Part shown: in pieces, positions 47,020-58,679 of the stretch
How the letters are laid out: every line of letters starts with the position of its first letter
Position numbering within the stretch: position 1 is the stretch's first letter
From: Stercorarius parasiticus
Taxonomy: Eukaryota > Chordata > Aves > Charadriiformes > Stercorariidae
Length of the DNA stretch: 64,000 nucleotides
Direction of reading: 5' to 3'
Assembly (NCBI GenBank): GCA_013396915.1
Contig: VWZL01000903.1
Location: 271,780 to 335,779, forward strand
The notes under the pieces: generated by a model
What the model was told of the DNA's origin: nothing
Database searches by the model: none
Seen by the model: the letters and a program-made list of their open reading frames with translations, nothing else
Translations under genes and position numbers: made by a program

Positions 47020-48345
47020 TAGAAAGTACCCCAGGACACCCAGGCCCTTTTTTGCAAAGCTGCTTTCTAGCCAGTCAAGCCTCAGCCAGTAGCCCACTGT
47101 TACATTGGGTTTTTCCATCCCAGATACTGGAATTTGCATTTCTCTGTATTAAACTACATTTAAGGTTCCCATCATCCCATTTCTCCAGCTTGTATAAGGT
47201 CCCTTTGTGTAGCAGCTTTGGCCGCCAGTGTAGTACCTCCCCCCTCCTTAAATTTGGTATCAACCTCAAGCTTACTAAGAGATCATGCTGTCTCAGCAAG
47301 ATCATTAATAATGGTATTAGACAGTACTGATCCCTGAGGGACACCACTAGTAACTGGCCACAGGTAGATTTTGTACCACAGATCCTTTGAGTCAACAGCC
47401 CAGATAATTTTCCACACAATTTACAATCCATTTACCCAATCCATATCTCAGTAATTTAGCTACAAGAATACTATGGGAGACTATGTCAAAGGTCCATACA
47501 ACATCCACTATTCTTCCCTTATCCACAAAGCCATTCGTTTCATCATAGAAGGCAATGTTTGGTCAGGCATGATGTGCCCGTGATAAATCCATGCTAGATG
47601 CTGCCAGTCACCTTTTTGTCCCTCCTCTGCTTGGAAATGTCTTCAAGGAGGATGTGCTTCATAAACTTCCAGGTTATGCTGAGTGGCCTGTAGTTACCTC
47701 TATCTTCCTTCTTGAAGATAGGTGTGATTTTGCCTTTTTACAGCCATCTGCCTCAATCACCATGATCTTTCAAAGCTTATAGAACGTGTCTTTGCAATGA
47801 CACTGGCCATTGGACACACTCCACCTGGTCCCATAGATTTGTGTATATTCAACTGTTGTAAGTGATTCCTAGTTCTGCCTTTCACAGTTTACTCCACAGA
47901 TCCTGCCAATAGACTTGGGGACATAGGAACAGTCCTTAGCAGTAAAAAAAATGAAGAAAAAAGGCATGAGTACCTCAACTTTTTCAATGTCTTTTGTCAC
48001 TAGGAATGCTGACCTATTGAGCAGCAGGCTCACATTTGCCTTAGCTTCCCTTTTGCTGCCAATGCACTTGTAGCAACTCTTCCTGTTGCATCACTTCCTA
48101 GTTTCAACTCTAGTTGCTCTTCGGCTTTCCTAACATTGCTTCCGCAATGTCTCTATTCTCCTCCCAGGTAGCTTCTTCCTAGTTCAACTTTCTGTGTACT
48201 TTCCTTTTGCATTTGAGCTCTGTCAAGGGTTCCCCATTCATCCATGGTCACCTTTTGTTTGTCTTCCTGCACACTGAAGCAGACTCTTCTTTTTGGCCTG
48301 ATGCCAGAGCCCATCAGTCTCTGACTAGGTTCTTCAAGATACTGC
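47020..48345 (-). mobile_element. Old CR1 LINE, antisense, 3' part
   Basis: An old antisense CR1 missing its 3' terminus. Landmarks on the plus strand: CCCTTTTTTGCAAAGCTGCT (47043), TTGGGTTTTTCCATCCCAGA (47105), CCCATTTCTCCAGCTTGTAT (47177), the RT block TCCCTGAGGGACACCACTAG (47331), AAGGTCCATACAACATCCAC (47490) and GGTCAGGCATGATGTGCCCG (47562). It continues into the region between RT and endonuclease (TTTGAGCTCTGTCAAGGGTTCCC, about 48210). Frames are broken everywhere. It is clearly more diverged than the copy at 793-2354, which covers the same RT region. Confidence 0.85.
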
Positions 48346-48940
48346 ACAGGAGGAGGGTTTAATGCTTAATATCAGACTTACTTATTTGTAGGTATTTGAT
48401 ATTACACAGGATTTTGCTTTAACAAAGTGTTACAGCAATGTACTGAAATGACAACACAAGCACAATACAGCAATTGCAATATGCAGTTGAATCACATTTA
48501 AAACATGATTTCTGTTCCTAGTCTCCGTATGCTCCACCATCATGATGCTGGCATTCCCCAGTCACTGGGAAGGAATATGTGTGTTAAAGCCAGCTCAAGC
48601 CCTTTGTTCTCTTTGAAGTATATTTTGTTAGTTGTTCAATTTGTACACTTTATGTTGGGCTGAGTCACATATGCAGTTCTCCACCCTTCATGCTGGTCTA
48701 ACTAGCTCAGGAAAACATTACTCTCTACTAATTATCTCAGGGAAGGCTGATTACACAACCACAACCCAATGATCCACTGGTACAGCTGTATATCTAGAAC
48801 AAAGGTCACCCTTCACTCCCCTTTGTGTCAAGATAAACTCTGCTTTCTTGATGATAATTGGTGTTCATTCCTCATATCTTTCCTTGAGTTCATCACTTTT
48901 GCCCATCTCCTCTAAGTCTTCTTCCACTGTAGAGTTTTGT
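48346..48940. other. Unassigned sequence splitting an old CR1
   Basis: About 600 bases separate two collinear parts of one antisense CR1 and do not resemble CR1. The stretch includes TGTTACAGCAATGTACTGAA, GCACAATACAGCAATTGCAA, CATCATGATGCTGGCATTCC and CCCAGTCACTGGGAAGG. The size and position fit an insertion such as a solo LTR. I have a faint recollection of similar sequence in avian retroviral repeats, but I cannot name it, and I could not find clear TG/CA ends with a target-site duplication. Confidence 0.35.
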
Positions 48941-49560
48941 TGATCAGTCATACCTGAAGAAGCTGTCCTTGAAGGCGACTGGGCTCTCCTTAGCCCCTTT
49001 GCCCTTCAGGGCAGTCTCTTATCGGACTCTGCCAGGCAGGTCTCTGAACAACCTGAAGTCTGCTTTCCTAAACTCCAGAGCTGTGATTACACTATTTGTC
49101 TTGGTCGCTTCTCATAGGATTTTAACTGTGCCACCTCATGGTAGCTTCAGCTAAGGCCATCTTTGACTCCCACATCCCCAGACAGTTCCTCCTTATTTGT
49201 GTGTAATAAGTGCACCAGAAACTGATATCCTAGTCTGCATGTCAATCACCTGTGTTAAGAAGCTGTCATCAGCACACTCCAGAAATCTCTTGGAGTCCTA
49301 ATATCTAACCATACTGCCCTTACAACAGATATCAGTGTGCCTCAAGTCCTCCATGAGTGCTTCCATATAGCCAAGTAGATATCCACAGCACTAAACCTCA
49401 GATTCACCTTTATGTCTTCACAGCATTTTCTGTCTCTATGCCATCACAGAAGGCGAGTTTTGGGTTGGTTCGCAACATACCATGCCACCTCCTCCAGCCT
49501 CATAACCTGAAGTCTTTCTGGCATCAAACTATTAGCATTACAGACACTTGTAGATGTCTT
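48941..49560 (-). mobile_element. Old CR1 LINE, antisense, 5' part
   Basis: This resumes the CR1 interrupted at 48346. Plus-strand landmarks are CTCTGCCAGGCAGGTCTCTG (49027), AACCTGAAGTCTGCTTTCCT (49050), GTGCCACCTCATGGTAGCTT (49128), CCCCAGACAGTTCCTCCTTA (49176), AAGAAGCTGTCATCAGCACA (49257) and CAACAGATATCAGTGTGCCT (49323). All are in the order of the endonuclease-to-RT part of CR1 ORF2 read antisense. Similarity fades after about 49380 and is uncertain to 49560. There is no open frame. Confidence 0.8.
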
Positions 49561-50073
49561 ACACTATTAGACTGTAACACAGATGTCCAAACTATCACCC
49601 TGTCATCTTATAAACACAGCAAAGACATTAGAGATTTATTTACTTTTGTACAAACCCTGACCATATTAAGCCTGGCATAAGGCTAAATGTATCTGAGCTT
49701 AATGCTGAAGTATTGTTTTCATGACAACAACATTTAAAAATAAAATGTAGGAAATCCAAGTTATCCTCACTAACAATAAATATGCAAGTAATATCACCTA
49801 CAAAAATGCTATTTGTTCATATGCATTTTGTTAGATGTCTGCTCAGTCTTTTTTAGTAGGTTTGTTGGACTTTTACTTTATAAGATCACATGCCATTCAC
49901 ATTGGTAGAAGAACAAAAGAACAGGCAACATTTAAGAAAGTAGAAAAAAAGACCTCAAAAGTGACATCAAACTCTGGTCTAGGTCAAAATCTACTACACG
50001 TCAGTTATCATCTGAAAAGTTTATCGGTCATATAAGGAAAGTCGCTCCAACTGTTCAATATCTAGCTTTACAT

Positions 50074-50108
50074 TAAAAAAAACCCCAAAACCAAAACAAA
50101 ACCACAAA
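50074..50108. repeat. A-rich low-complexity tract
   Basis: AAAAAAAACCCCAAAACCAA followed by AACAAAACCACAAAC. It is similar in style to the tracts at 18401 and 25828. Confidence 0.7.
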
Positions 50109-51609
50109 CTCTTTAAATGGACTTATTTGTTAAAAATTAAAGACAAGGAATTGTTTAAACCAATTTCCGTTGTTCCTCTCTTGATTGAGATAAATCAGCA
50201 ATATTCAATTCTTATGTTACTATTCTATAAACGTGATTGTGGTATATCCTATGCACACACTAATACTGATATAGTATAAGTTAATCCCTGCAATTTTAAT
50301 ATGCTAGGTACAATGATACTGAGAATCTTAAAAGCCTCCAAGGCTGGAAATTCATGTTCTATAGACAAAATGGCTAGAGAAAAAGAGCTTGAAAATACTG
50401 ACACACTAATGGAATACCTAAGAGGTTTAGGTCAGTTAACGAAGGCCTCTTCGGTTTCTTGAGGCCTTATATAATTGGAAACCTGAGTTGAGAGGTAAGA
50501 AGAAACTGAATACTATTTCAAAGAACATTCAAAAATCTCCATGGAAGATTTCTATAACCTTGTTTCTCTAACTTTAACACTAGTTACAGACTTTCTGACC
50601 AATACAGGCATTAGCTTTTCCTATGGTTTCAAAAGTGTTTTAAACATGACATGGATGGTTTTAAAATTAAGTTAAGATGAAAATGATGAAGCAGATTTGG
50701 AATTGCAGTCAGTCATTCACAACGGTATTTATATGCTGAGTTCTTTCCATAACTTCAAAAGGTTTTGTTCTGACCATCACTGAGAAGTGCGTATGTCTGT
50801 CTGAACAATATTTCAGTCTCGCATTCAGGTATCACTATTGTTCAGAAATTCTACAGAGGTAAAACCTCCAGTGAGAAATTTCTGCTATGCCCTACCCTTC
50901 TTTATCAGAGGAATACTATGAGAATATTTTTTACAGTATCCCAGCACTTCTGCTCCAAGTTCTGATTAAAACAAAAAAAAAAAAGCAAAAGTATATGACA
51001 AGAAAATTACTGAAAAGGTAAGTACTGAGGTTTCTTAGTGAACTGCAAAAGCAGGTCAGTTTGTCCGAGTAAAGGACAAAAATTTCAGATCAGCTAATTA
51101 TTTGAACTGATTCTTATAAAACAGAATTTGGAAAAACAAATTTACAGAAACTATATGAATTTTGTGACAGGTATGGATATGGCACTGTTTTATGCCTTTT
51201 TATGCTTCAGTCCTGAACAGTAAAATAATTGCACATTTTCTTTCGCTGTTTTTTTTTTAAATCTTGGTCTACTTTCTGTACTAGCTTTCTGTGTTCTCTC
51301 TACTTTCTAATTCCAAGCTTCTTGTCACTGTGAACTTCTTATCCTGAAATTCAGTCATAGTTCATGGGTTTTCTGTTCCTCTGTGGGTTTTACCTTAGAT
51401 CATCGATTTTTTGAATTTGTCCTTTCAAACACAGACATGACTATCCATTTTCCCCCTTTGTCAACATCTGCATCACAAGAAGTTTCTCCAGTCCTTAAAT
51501 CTTCTTATTCTTGTTCCTGGGCTCCTTCCCTCAGCTCTTTACTTCTCCCTCCCTTATTGTATATGATTGTCCAGATGAACGTCACTTGACACTTGTTTCT
51601 CCTATGCAG

Positions 51610-51633
51610 AGGCCACCCTGGCCTTCCAAGCAG
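51610..51633 (+). other. Possible 24-nt micro-exon (weak)
   Basis: CTTGTTTCTCCTATGCAG (to 51609) is a good acceptor. The 24 bases after it end CCAAGCAG before GTGAGA at 51634, a good donor. The length is a multiple of three and the frame reads RPPWPSKQ. A second acceptor-like TATGGTTTCACAG follows at about 51671. It may belong to a non-coding transcript or be chance. Confidence 0.18.
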
Positions 51634-52603
51634 GTGAGACTATTTAGCTGTTACCCTTATGGTTTCACAGGTGGTGCTCAGCCTCTGAAATCCTTTGTGT
51701 TCCTTGTCAAAGAAGGAAGAAGCTGGAAAGAACATTTTCCCTTGCTAGACCTGGGGAAGGGAATTCTGGCCACAGCCAGTCCATACAGGAATGCAAAGAA
51801 AGATTGGCTAGATGGATGAAGGAAATAGTTGTCATAGTCTTGGGTGGAAGACAACAGGACGAAGGGCAAAAAAGGGAAAAAGCAGGGGGGTGATTCTGTG
51901 GGGACTGACTAGGTGGCAGAGAGAAAGAAAGACAGATCCCATGTCTGACCTGTGATAAGAACCAGAATTAGTATCTACATTGACAGAGTGTAAGGAGCTG
52001 CTGGGGTCAGTGTCCTTGCTGACTGTTGTGGTGTGAATGCTGATGGCCAAGGGGGGGAAAAATGAGCTCTCACAGCAGCGTGCCAGGGACCTGAAAATCA
52101 ATTCCTGGAATCTGCACAGAGTGGGGAGAGCTCTAGGGAAATAAAAGGATAAAATCTATACCTTGCTTGAGTTTTGAACATATTGCCTGATTATATTAGT
52201 CTTTGGAAGAATCCCCAGATCTTGACAAACAGAAGTTTACCTCGTTTGCAAATAATTTACCAGCGATTGCTGGTGGTAACAGCCATTGTACAATGAAAAT
52301 ATACACAAAAACATCACCATTTCTAATAGAACATATACTCGGTCATTCAGAAAAATAAACTGCAAAGAGGAAGCTGCAACAATTTTCAATTCTTTCCCCC
52401 CTTCCCCCCTTTTTGGGAGTTCCATAAGAAAGCCAACACTGAAAACTGATTCTCTTAAAAAGCTGCCAGGGAAAGATGGTTTTCACAAACACGGATTTTT
52501 ATCTCTGAATATGAACAAATTGCTCTATCAGGAAGATTGAATATTTTAACATAAATCTTGTTTTGAATGTGAAAAAGATGTTATAATAGAATCAGTCATT
52601 GAT

Positions 52604-52765
52604 ACTGAATTCAGACCAGGTGTCTCAGGGCTTTATCCAGTTGTGTCTTGAAAAACTCCAAGGACAGAGACTTTACAATGTCCCTGGACAACCTGCTCCA
52701 ATGCTTGACTGCCCTTGGTGATTTTTTTTTCCTTCTACCAAGTCAGACCCCCCCCATTCTCACAT
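52604..52765 (-). mobile_element. CR1 LINE 3' fragment, antisense
   Basis: The plus strand reads CTTTATCCAGTTGTGTCTTG, AAAAACTCCAAGGACAGAGA, CTTTACAATGTCCCTGGACA, ACCTGCTCCAATGCTTGACT, GCCC. This is the antisense of the C-terminal end of CR1 ORF2 and the start of its 3' region. The terminal octamers are not clear at the left edge (ATAGAATCAG at about 52587 may be a remnant). The right edge is a truncation within a T run. Confidence 0.8.
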
Positions 52766-55718
52766 TACTCCCCCATGCACTTCAGTATAGTACCTAAACA
52801 TTAAAGACTACTACCACGCATTGGCCATTAATGTGTTTTGCTTTGGTACGTACAGTTATGTAAGACACTAGCAGGAAGACACCCTTTGGTAGCTGTAATG
52901 AATCACAGTGAACGCAATTCTAAATAAAAGTGCAAGTGTCATTCTGGAATCACACAGAAACACCTCAGTTTTCCTGATGGAACTCCCATACAAGCAGTGA
53001 CTACTCCCAGCTTGCTTAGCTTTTGAAATCTGATACTACCACAGACCAGGATTTTTTGCCTGCCAGTTCTGCAAAGCCTTGACATAAGAAATGCTGCTAT
53101 ATTTTGCACATAGATCAATAGAAAGCTACAGTACGAATCTCCCAAACAACTTTGAGGTTTGCAAGTTGCTGGGAACAGCCTTTTATCTTCCTCTCTGCAG
53201 TCTTTTGTTGGTCAGACATGAAAAGCTTTAAAGATTTCAAGTATGGACTTTGGGGAAAGGTGTTGGGGACAAAAAGAAAGGAAGGAAATACCATGTTATG
53301 AAACACCTGGATATCTCAGTTTCCTTTTAATCGTGAGACAGTTATCCAAGACTTTGTGGTTGCCTTCTCTGTCTGCCAGAGGCAAGCAATGTTGTCTTAT
53401 TGAAATGATGATTTTCGGACAACTGCTGTGAACAAATATACCGTTCAGACCTCAGAGTTCCCCTCTGTTGAAAGTCATCACTTGCAGACAAACTTCTCCA
53501 TGCTTATTTGGTCTAGTAGCTTCATTTAAGTCAATCAATACAGAAAGAAAATACTTGCAAGGTACAAACATGTACCTTGTGCTACTTTTTCTTCCTTTTA
53601 ATTTGAAAGGAGCAACTGACCTTCCAGAATTAAAACATGGACAACACTGACTGCTCTAAATGGTTACCTTTTTTTTTTTTCCCCTAAATGAGGTGGTATT
53701 TTTGCTCCATTTCAGATAAATGCACAGGAAGCACTCTAAGTGCAAAATGGCTACTATTTTTCCCCTGGATGCTATATTTTGAAATACAATAAGCATATTG
53801 ACTTCACCTTCTGCAGTAAAAAAATCAGGGAGTCAGAAATGATTCAAAAAACTGTAAAATAGCAAGTGTGCCATCAGGCCGCTTACAGGCAAAATGAAAA
53901 AGAATATTGAGAATCTCTCCATTGTCCTTTTAAGATGAGATTTAAAGCTAAACATCACATATTCAAGATTTGGGTCCCTCAGGATGTTATACGGTGGATA
54001 CTTTTTTCTGCTGAGGAACTAAATTTCCTAAAATCTTTCGCAATGTTAGAATGTATATGCCTCAAAAAGAAAAGCCTATATTTCACAGAAATAACCCCTT
54101 TCCAAAGAAAAAAAAAAACAGTTTTCCTTGAAAATTTTTAGTCAGCTCTGACATTCAGCCTTCATTAGTTCAAATGGCACGAGATATTGAGTATGCCATT
54201 GCAACCCATGAAGACTATATAATATTAACAAATTGTTTTTTAAAAAAGTACAATTATAGGAATCGTGCATTCAAATGTCAAATCAGTTAATATAATAAAG
54301 GGAAGACTCACAAGCATGTGAGCATCAGACTGCCTCAAGGCCATAACTAAATATTTGACATATATTCCATTAAGAAACATTAAAGGACAGGCAGTTTGCC
54401 CATTGCAGAGGATTTACAGTAGTATTTCTTCATCTTTTGGCTTCATCCTCTTTAATTCTATGCAGCTTCTTGCATATTGCTTTTGTTGCATACGGCATAT
54501 TGCTTGTATTTGTCTTAATGAGGCTCTTGGTTTTTCACCGGTGGTGGTTTTCCACAGGGAAGAAACACAGATGTCAAATCAGGCTGCCAGAGTGAATAAA
54601 CAGACATTAGCCGGGGCGTTCCCTGAACTGATGCACTCAGGGCTGACCAAGCAGAGCCAGGTGCAGCTGACCTTACTCACCAGTGCTTATGAAAAGACAT
54701 CTATGCAAGTTGCAGCAAGAGCAACAGACAATATGGAACAAGAAGTCTGATCAAGGCTACATCACAAGTGGTGGAGCCAGGAGAACTTCTGAGCTCCCAG
54801 ACTCTCCTACCCCCATCAGTACATAGTAAAGTCACACAGCAGCCCTCCCCATACTGCCTTGGTTTCTCTGGGAAAGAAAAGTAGAAGGCTAGAAAGGAGC
54901 CTCAGTGTCTTCTGCACAAGCTCTCTGATTTTACCAATTGCCCCAGAATAGCATGTACCTTTTGTTCGATTTACATGCCTCTGTGACTCTGACTGATGGA
55001 AAGGTTTTGTGGAAAAGTCAGCTATTTCTGAGCTTTAACAGATTAGTGGTGAAACTGCCAGAAGTCACATTATGAAAAAAAATTAGGGGAGAAGATAAGT
55101 TTCTTTATAATATGCATGGCTAACCGAAACATTACATCAGAACTTCATTTCCATTCCACAGAAATAATCACTGTATATAAATATACAAAACTGCAGTGGT
55201 TTCTTAAAGAAGAACCAATTGAAAATCTACATCATACAGGAGAATATAAAAATACTATTTAAAAAGCTTATTTAAAAATTAAATTAAAACTTAAATCTGA
55301 TATCACAATTTGTGTTTCTGCTTTCTCCCGCCTACATCTTATCACTCGTTTATTTGTCTGTCTGAGGGGTTATCTGATAGTAAGAGACATAATCCCAGTG
55401 TATTTTGTTTTGACAGACACATATGCTACCCAACTATGAAAAAGGATTAAAGCTTTATTATCTGTCATATAGCATGCCCATTACGCAAAGTTCATCACCT
55501 TTTAAGGAGACAGACCTGCCCTTCATAGCAAGGGATCCAGCCAGGCAGACCTCGGCAACATCCCTCTAATGGGAGGAGGCACACATGGCATTTGCCTGAT
55601 TATCCTCTAGCACTGTTAACAAAGTCACGTTCAAAGCTGCACGACTGCCTTCCCTTCTTCCCTTTCTTAGCTCCATGGGCATGAGGGGTACGGTTTTGTT
55701 TTTCCGTTAATTTTGCAG

Positions 55719-55755
55719 AAGCAGAAGCGAGAAAAGGGAGGGGACTTTCCTCATG
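55719..55755 (+). other. Possible 37-nt micro-exon (weak)
   Basis: TTTTGTTTTTCCGTTAATTTTGCAG in essence (to 55718) is a strong acceptor with a long pyrimidine tract. The 37 bases that follow are purine-rich, are open in all three frames and end CCTCATG before GTAAGG at 55756. Two more acceptor-like sites (55773, 55793) and another consensus donor (AAAG before GTAAGT at 55806) follow within 50 bases, giving an unusual density of splice-like signals. No coding partner is found. Confidence 0.2.
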
Positions 55756-57642
55756 GTAAGGTTTTGTGTTTTAGGGGTGCCTTGTTTTTCCAGGCTGTGT
55801 TAAAGGTAAGTAAAATTGACAAGACAAGGCTAATAAATTGAAGATTTTATGTTTTCATCCTGGTTTTTGAGTCGGTTACAAGTAAACATTTGATGGCTTC
55901 TACTAACCTCATTGTCATTGGCCAGTCAAGCCTAGCAAAAGTAAAAAGCATTGACTGGGCTTTAGCCAAGGTGCGTCTAATCACCAAGAGTCACTAGTCA
56001 CTGCTTTTGTTAAACTTCTGTGGCGTACTGTAGGTCACCTGGCTGACCTTGGCAATTCTGGTCTCTCCTCATTCTCCTTTTCTCTCCTCCTCCACAATTT
56101 TCACTTGGCATTTGTTCTGGTTCTGACACCTCTTCAGTACTTCTTGGTTGTCAAAGTGCCAAATGGTTTCTCTATACTTGGAAGCAATTCTGCAGCAATT
56201 CTTAATTTCTCGTAAGACAACAGTGAGTTCAAGCACACAGTTCTCACAGTTTGGAGATGTATTAGCGTAACTTTCAGTGTGGCCATTGAGGTGGCCGTGG
56301 AAGACAATAATACAATCAATTTTTTACATTTTTTTTTTAATCTACTCATTACAACAACTAAAGTAACTAGAAAACTGTATGCTCCTGTTTCTTTAAAAAT
56401 ATACCACATTTTCTACTAGGGACCTAAAATAGCTTCAACCTTCTTGGTTCAAGCAACCTCATCTCCCGCCTTTGGAAATGTGCAAATAAGGGTAGGAGAA
56501 GGGAATGGCTGCAGCTGTTAAATTGCCTGGCAGCGGGTTACCTTGACTTGTACTTTCAAGTTCTATGTTTTATTTTGTGATGTACATTTCAGTTACATCA
56601 AGGGAGGCTACAAGGAATAAACACATGTAGTTATAGCAACATTTGTAAAAATCTAACACTCCAAAAGAAAGGAGCCTCAAATAAGCCCACGATACAACAC
56701 CTGTACCACCACAATGGAGCATCCATCTTGGAAAGTGCCTTAGGCAGTTTCTTCAAGGAATAAGTAACCACCAAAGATCAAAATCTGCCCATAACCCAAA
56801 GAGGAGTGAACAGCACATCACTGTTAAGAGTCTGGGCACTGCTGACTATTGATCCACCTCTGACTGTTGCCTCTAAGAGTAACACCATGCAAGCCATTCA
56901 GTCTGCTTTCTCATGTTGAAATAATAGACCCATAAAGAAGTACTTTTACTTACAGACAATTCTTTATTTATACAATGGATTGCTATGACTCCCTAACCAA
57001 GAGAGGGCAAAGTTTTCTATTCCAGAGCATCCCCACATTGTCCTATGATGCAATTGTTACACACTGCTAATGCCCTTCATTCCTTCTCACGCTAAAAAAT
57101 ATGATGCAAAGGACTACGACTGTCTCCGGATGCTCTGTATATCACAAAGATAAGCTTGTCAGAAGTTCCAAATTCAGGGCTGCCAGCAGTTTACAAGTTA
57201 CGGACCAGGTTCTCTATAAAGATCAGATTCATTTGCAAACCAATTATTACACACCTAAATAAGCAAATAACAATAATAGAAATATGTAGTACATAATGGG
57301 CGTTATACTACATTTGAGGGAGAAAGCTATTTTCTTCCTGCCTGTCGTGCATTTGTGTCACACTGTCAAATGTTTGTTAAAAACAAAAAAAAAGCAAGCT
57401 CACATTGGCACATGGAAACACGCTTAAAGGCATTTTGGCTTCAAGTAAACAGCCAATATCATGAGATCTGTGATGAAATCATGGGAATTAACAATGATTG
57501 TCACATGGCAGACACTCCAGGGCCTTTTGCTGATACATTCAGCTGTCAGACATGCAGCCAGCCACCTGCCTTGCTTCAGCATTTTCTCTTATTTTCTCCT
57601 GACACCATAAGCACAACTTAGTCAGATACATATATTCTTGCC

Positions 57643-57658
57643 AAAAAAAAAAAAAAAN
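57643..57658. repeat. Poly(A) run ending in an ambiguous base
   Basis: About 15 A residues are followed by the only N in the window (57658). This is probably a base the assembler could not call at a homopolymer end. The true run may be longer. Confidence 0.85.
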
Positions 57659-58657
57659 GGTACAGATTTTTTTGTTTTAATCTTACTGATAGAAAATGTA
57701 GAAAAATAACACTGGTTGCTTTGAGAAGCTAGACTGTGCTTGGGATTTTTGAGACTTACAGTCTCCTTGTTTAAACATAAGTTGAAGCTGGGGGGTCCCA
57801 TCCCTGAAATAGTCGCCTATCCTAATCTTCAGATCTGGGAAAAAGAACATTTATTTTGGCTCTACGGCAGATATTGCCTAGAGAATTTGCACCATGACAT
57901 GGACCTTCCATACTCCTCAGGCAACCGCGCAGGGTAAATGGAGACACCAAGGATCCTTGGAAGACTGCTGCAAAACTAGGGTAGATGCCAGGTTCCTGGA
58001 ATAGCCTACCATCAATCTAGAGAGTCTCATGAAGTGTTTCCTGGACCTATGAGTTAAGCATTTTAGGCTTCACCAATTAGCACTTTTTGCTGTAATTTTA
58101 CTCTAGGGTCTCATTTTTGCTGGAAGTAACGGCAGCTGCTGCCTCTCCAGAGGAGCCTTCAGTCTCATGAAGAAAAATCTCAAGATTCGCTCTAAAAGGA
58201 GAGACATTTGGTTGGCTGCTAGGCCAAAACCGTAGCTCTCTGTGAGGAACAGAAGAGCAAGGGATAATATATGAATTAACCACTGCCATCAACTCCCCCT
58301 GATCATCAGGGAGGCAACCAACAACCCTCAACCTCAAGGAAGTTTCACTGCTTTTTCTATGAAACAGAGATCATTTGTATATCAGTGGCTATCAGGTCTA
58401 ATATCAGATTGTTTTAAGTCTATTACTATTGTATCACAACATACTGTATAAATTTGGAACCAGCATTAAACCATATAGCTGTAAATGTTTAGAAATTATA
58501 TACCTCGACCAATGGGACAGAAGACTAACAGAAAGAGTGGTGCCACACTGATACTTAAAATATGCACTACTTTGGCATGAATCTGCCATAAATTAGGTTT
58601 AGAAAGTGTAACTTTGCCGTGGATGTACTTATACCATAGATGAATTTGACTAATTTC

Positions 58658-58679
58658 ATATATATATATATATATATAT
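58658..58679. repeat. (TA)n microsatellite
   Basis: Eleven uninterrupted TA units. Perfect arrays like this are often length-polymorphic. Confidence 0.9.

Larger units (their letters stand above)
49561..52603. other. Unique sequence, no gene seen
   Basis: AT-rich until about 51300, then a less AT-rich segment at 51450-52130 with stretches such as GGGGAAGGGAATTCTGGCCA. It contains the candidate micro-exon at 51610-51633 and the A-rich tract at 50074-50108. No classified repeat or gene is recognised. Confidence 0.45.

Noticed and set aside
47075..47431. 118-codon minus-strand frame
   Set aside because: It lies in the old antisense CR1 but does not carry the conserved RT blocks in a continuous frame. 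It is a chance opening.
54558..54750. Hydrophilic 64-codon stretch after an acceptor-like GGTTTTCCACAG
   Set aside because: The upstream frame is AT-rich noise, no upstream exon is visible and no motif is recognised. It is not strong enough to call.
57960..58060. Weak CR1-like words (CTGGAATAGCCTACC, AGTCTCATGAAGTG)
   Set aside because: The similarity to the CR1 C-terminal region is too slight and lacks neighbouring blocks.
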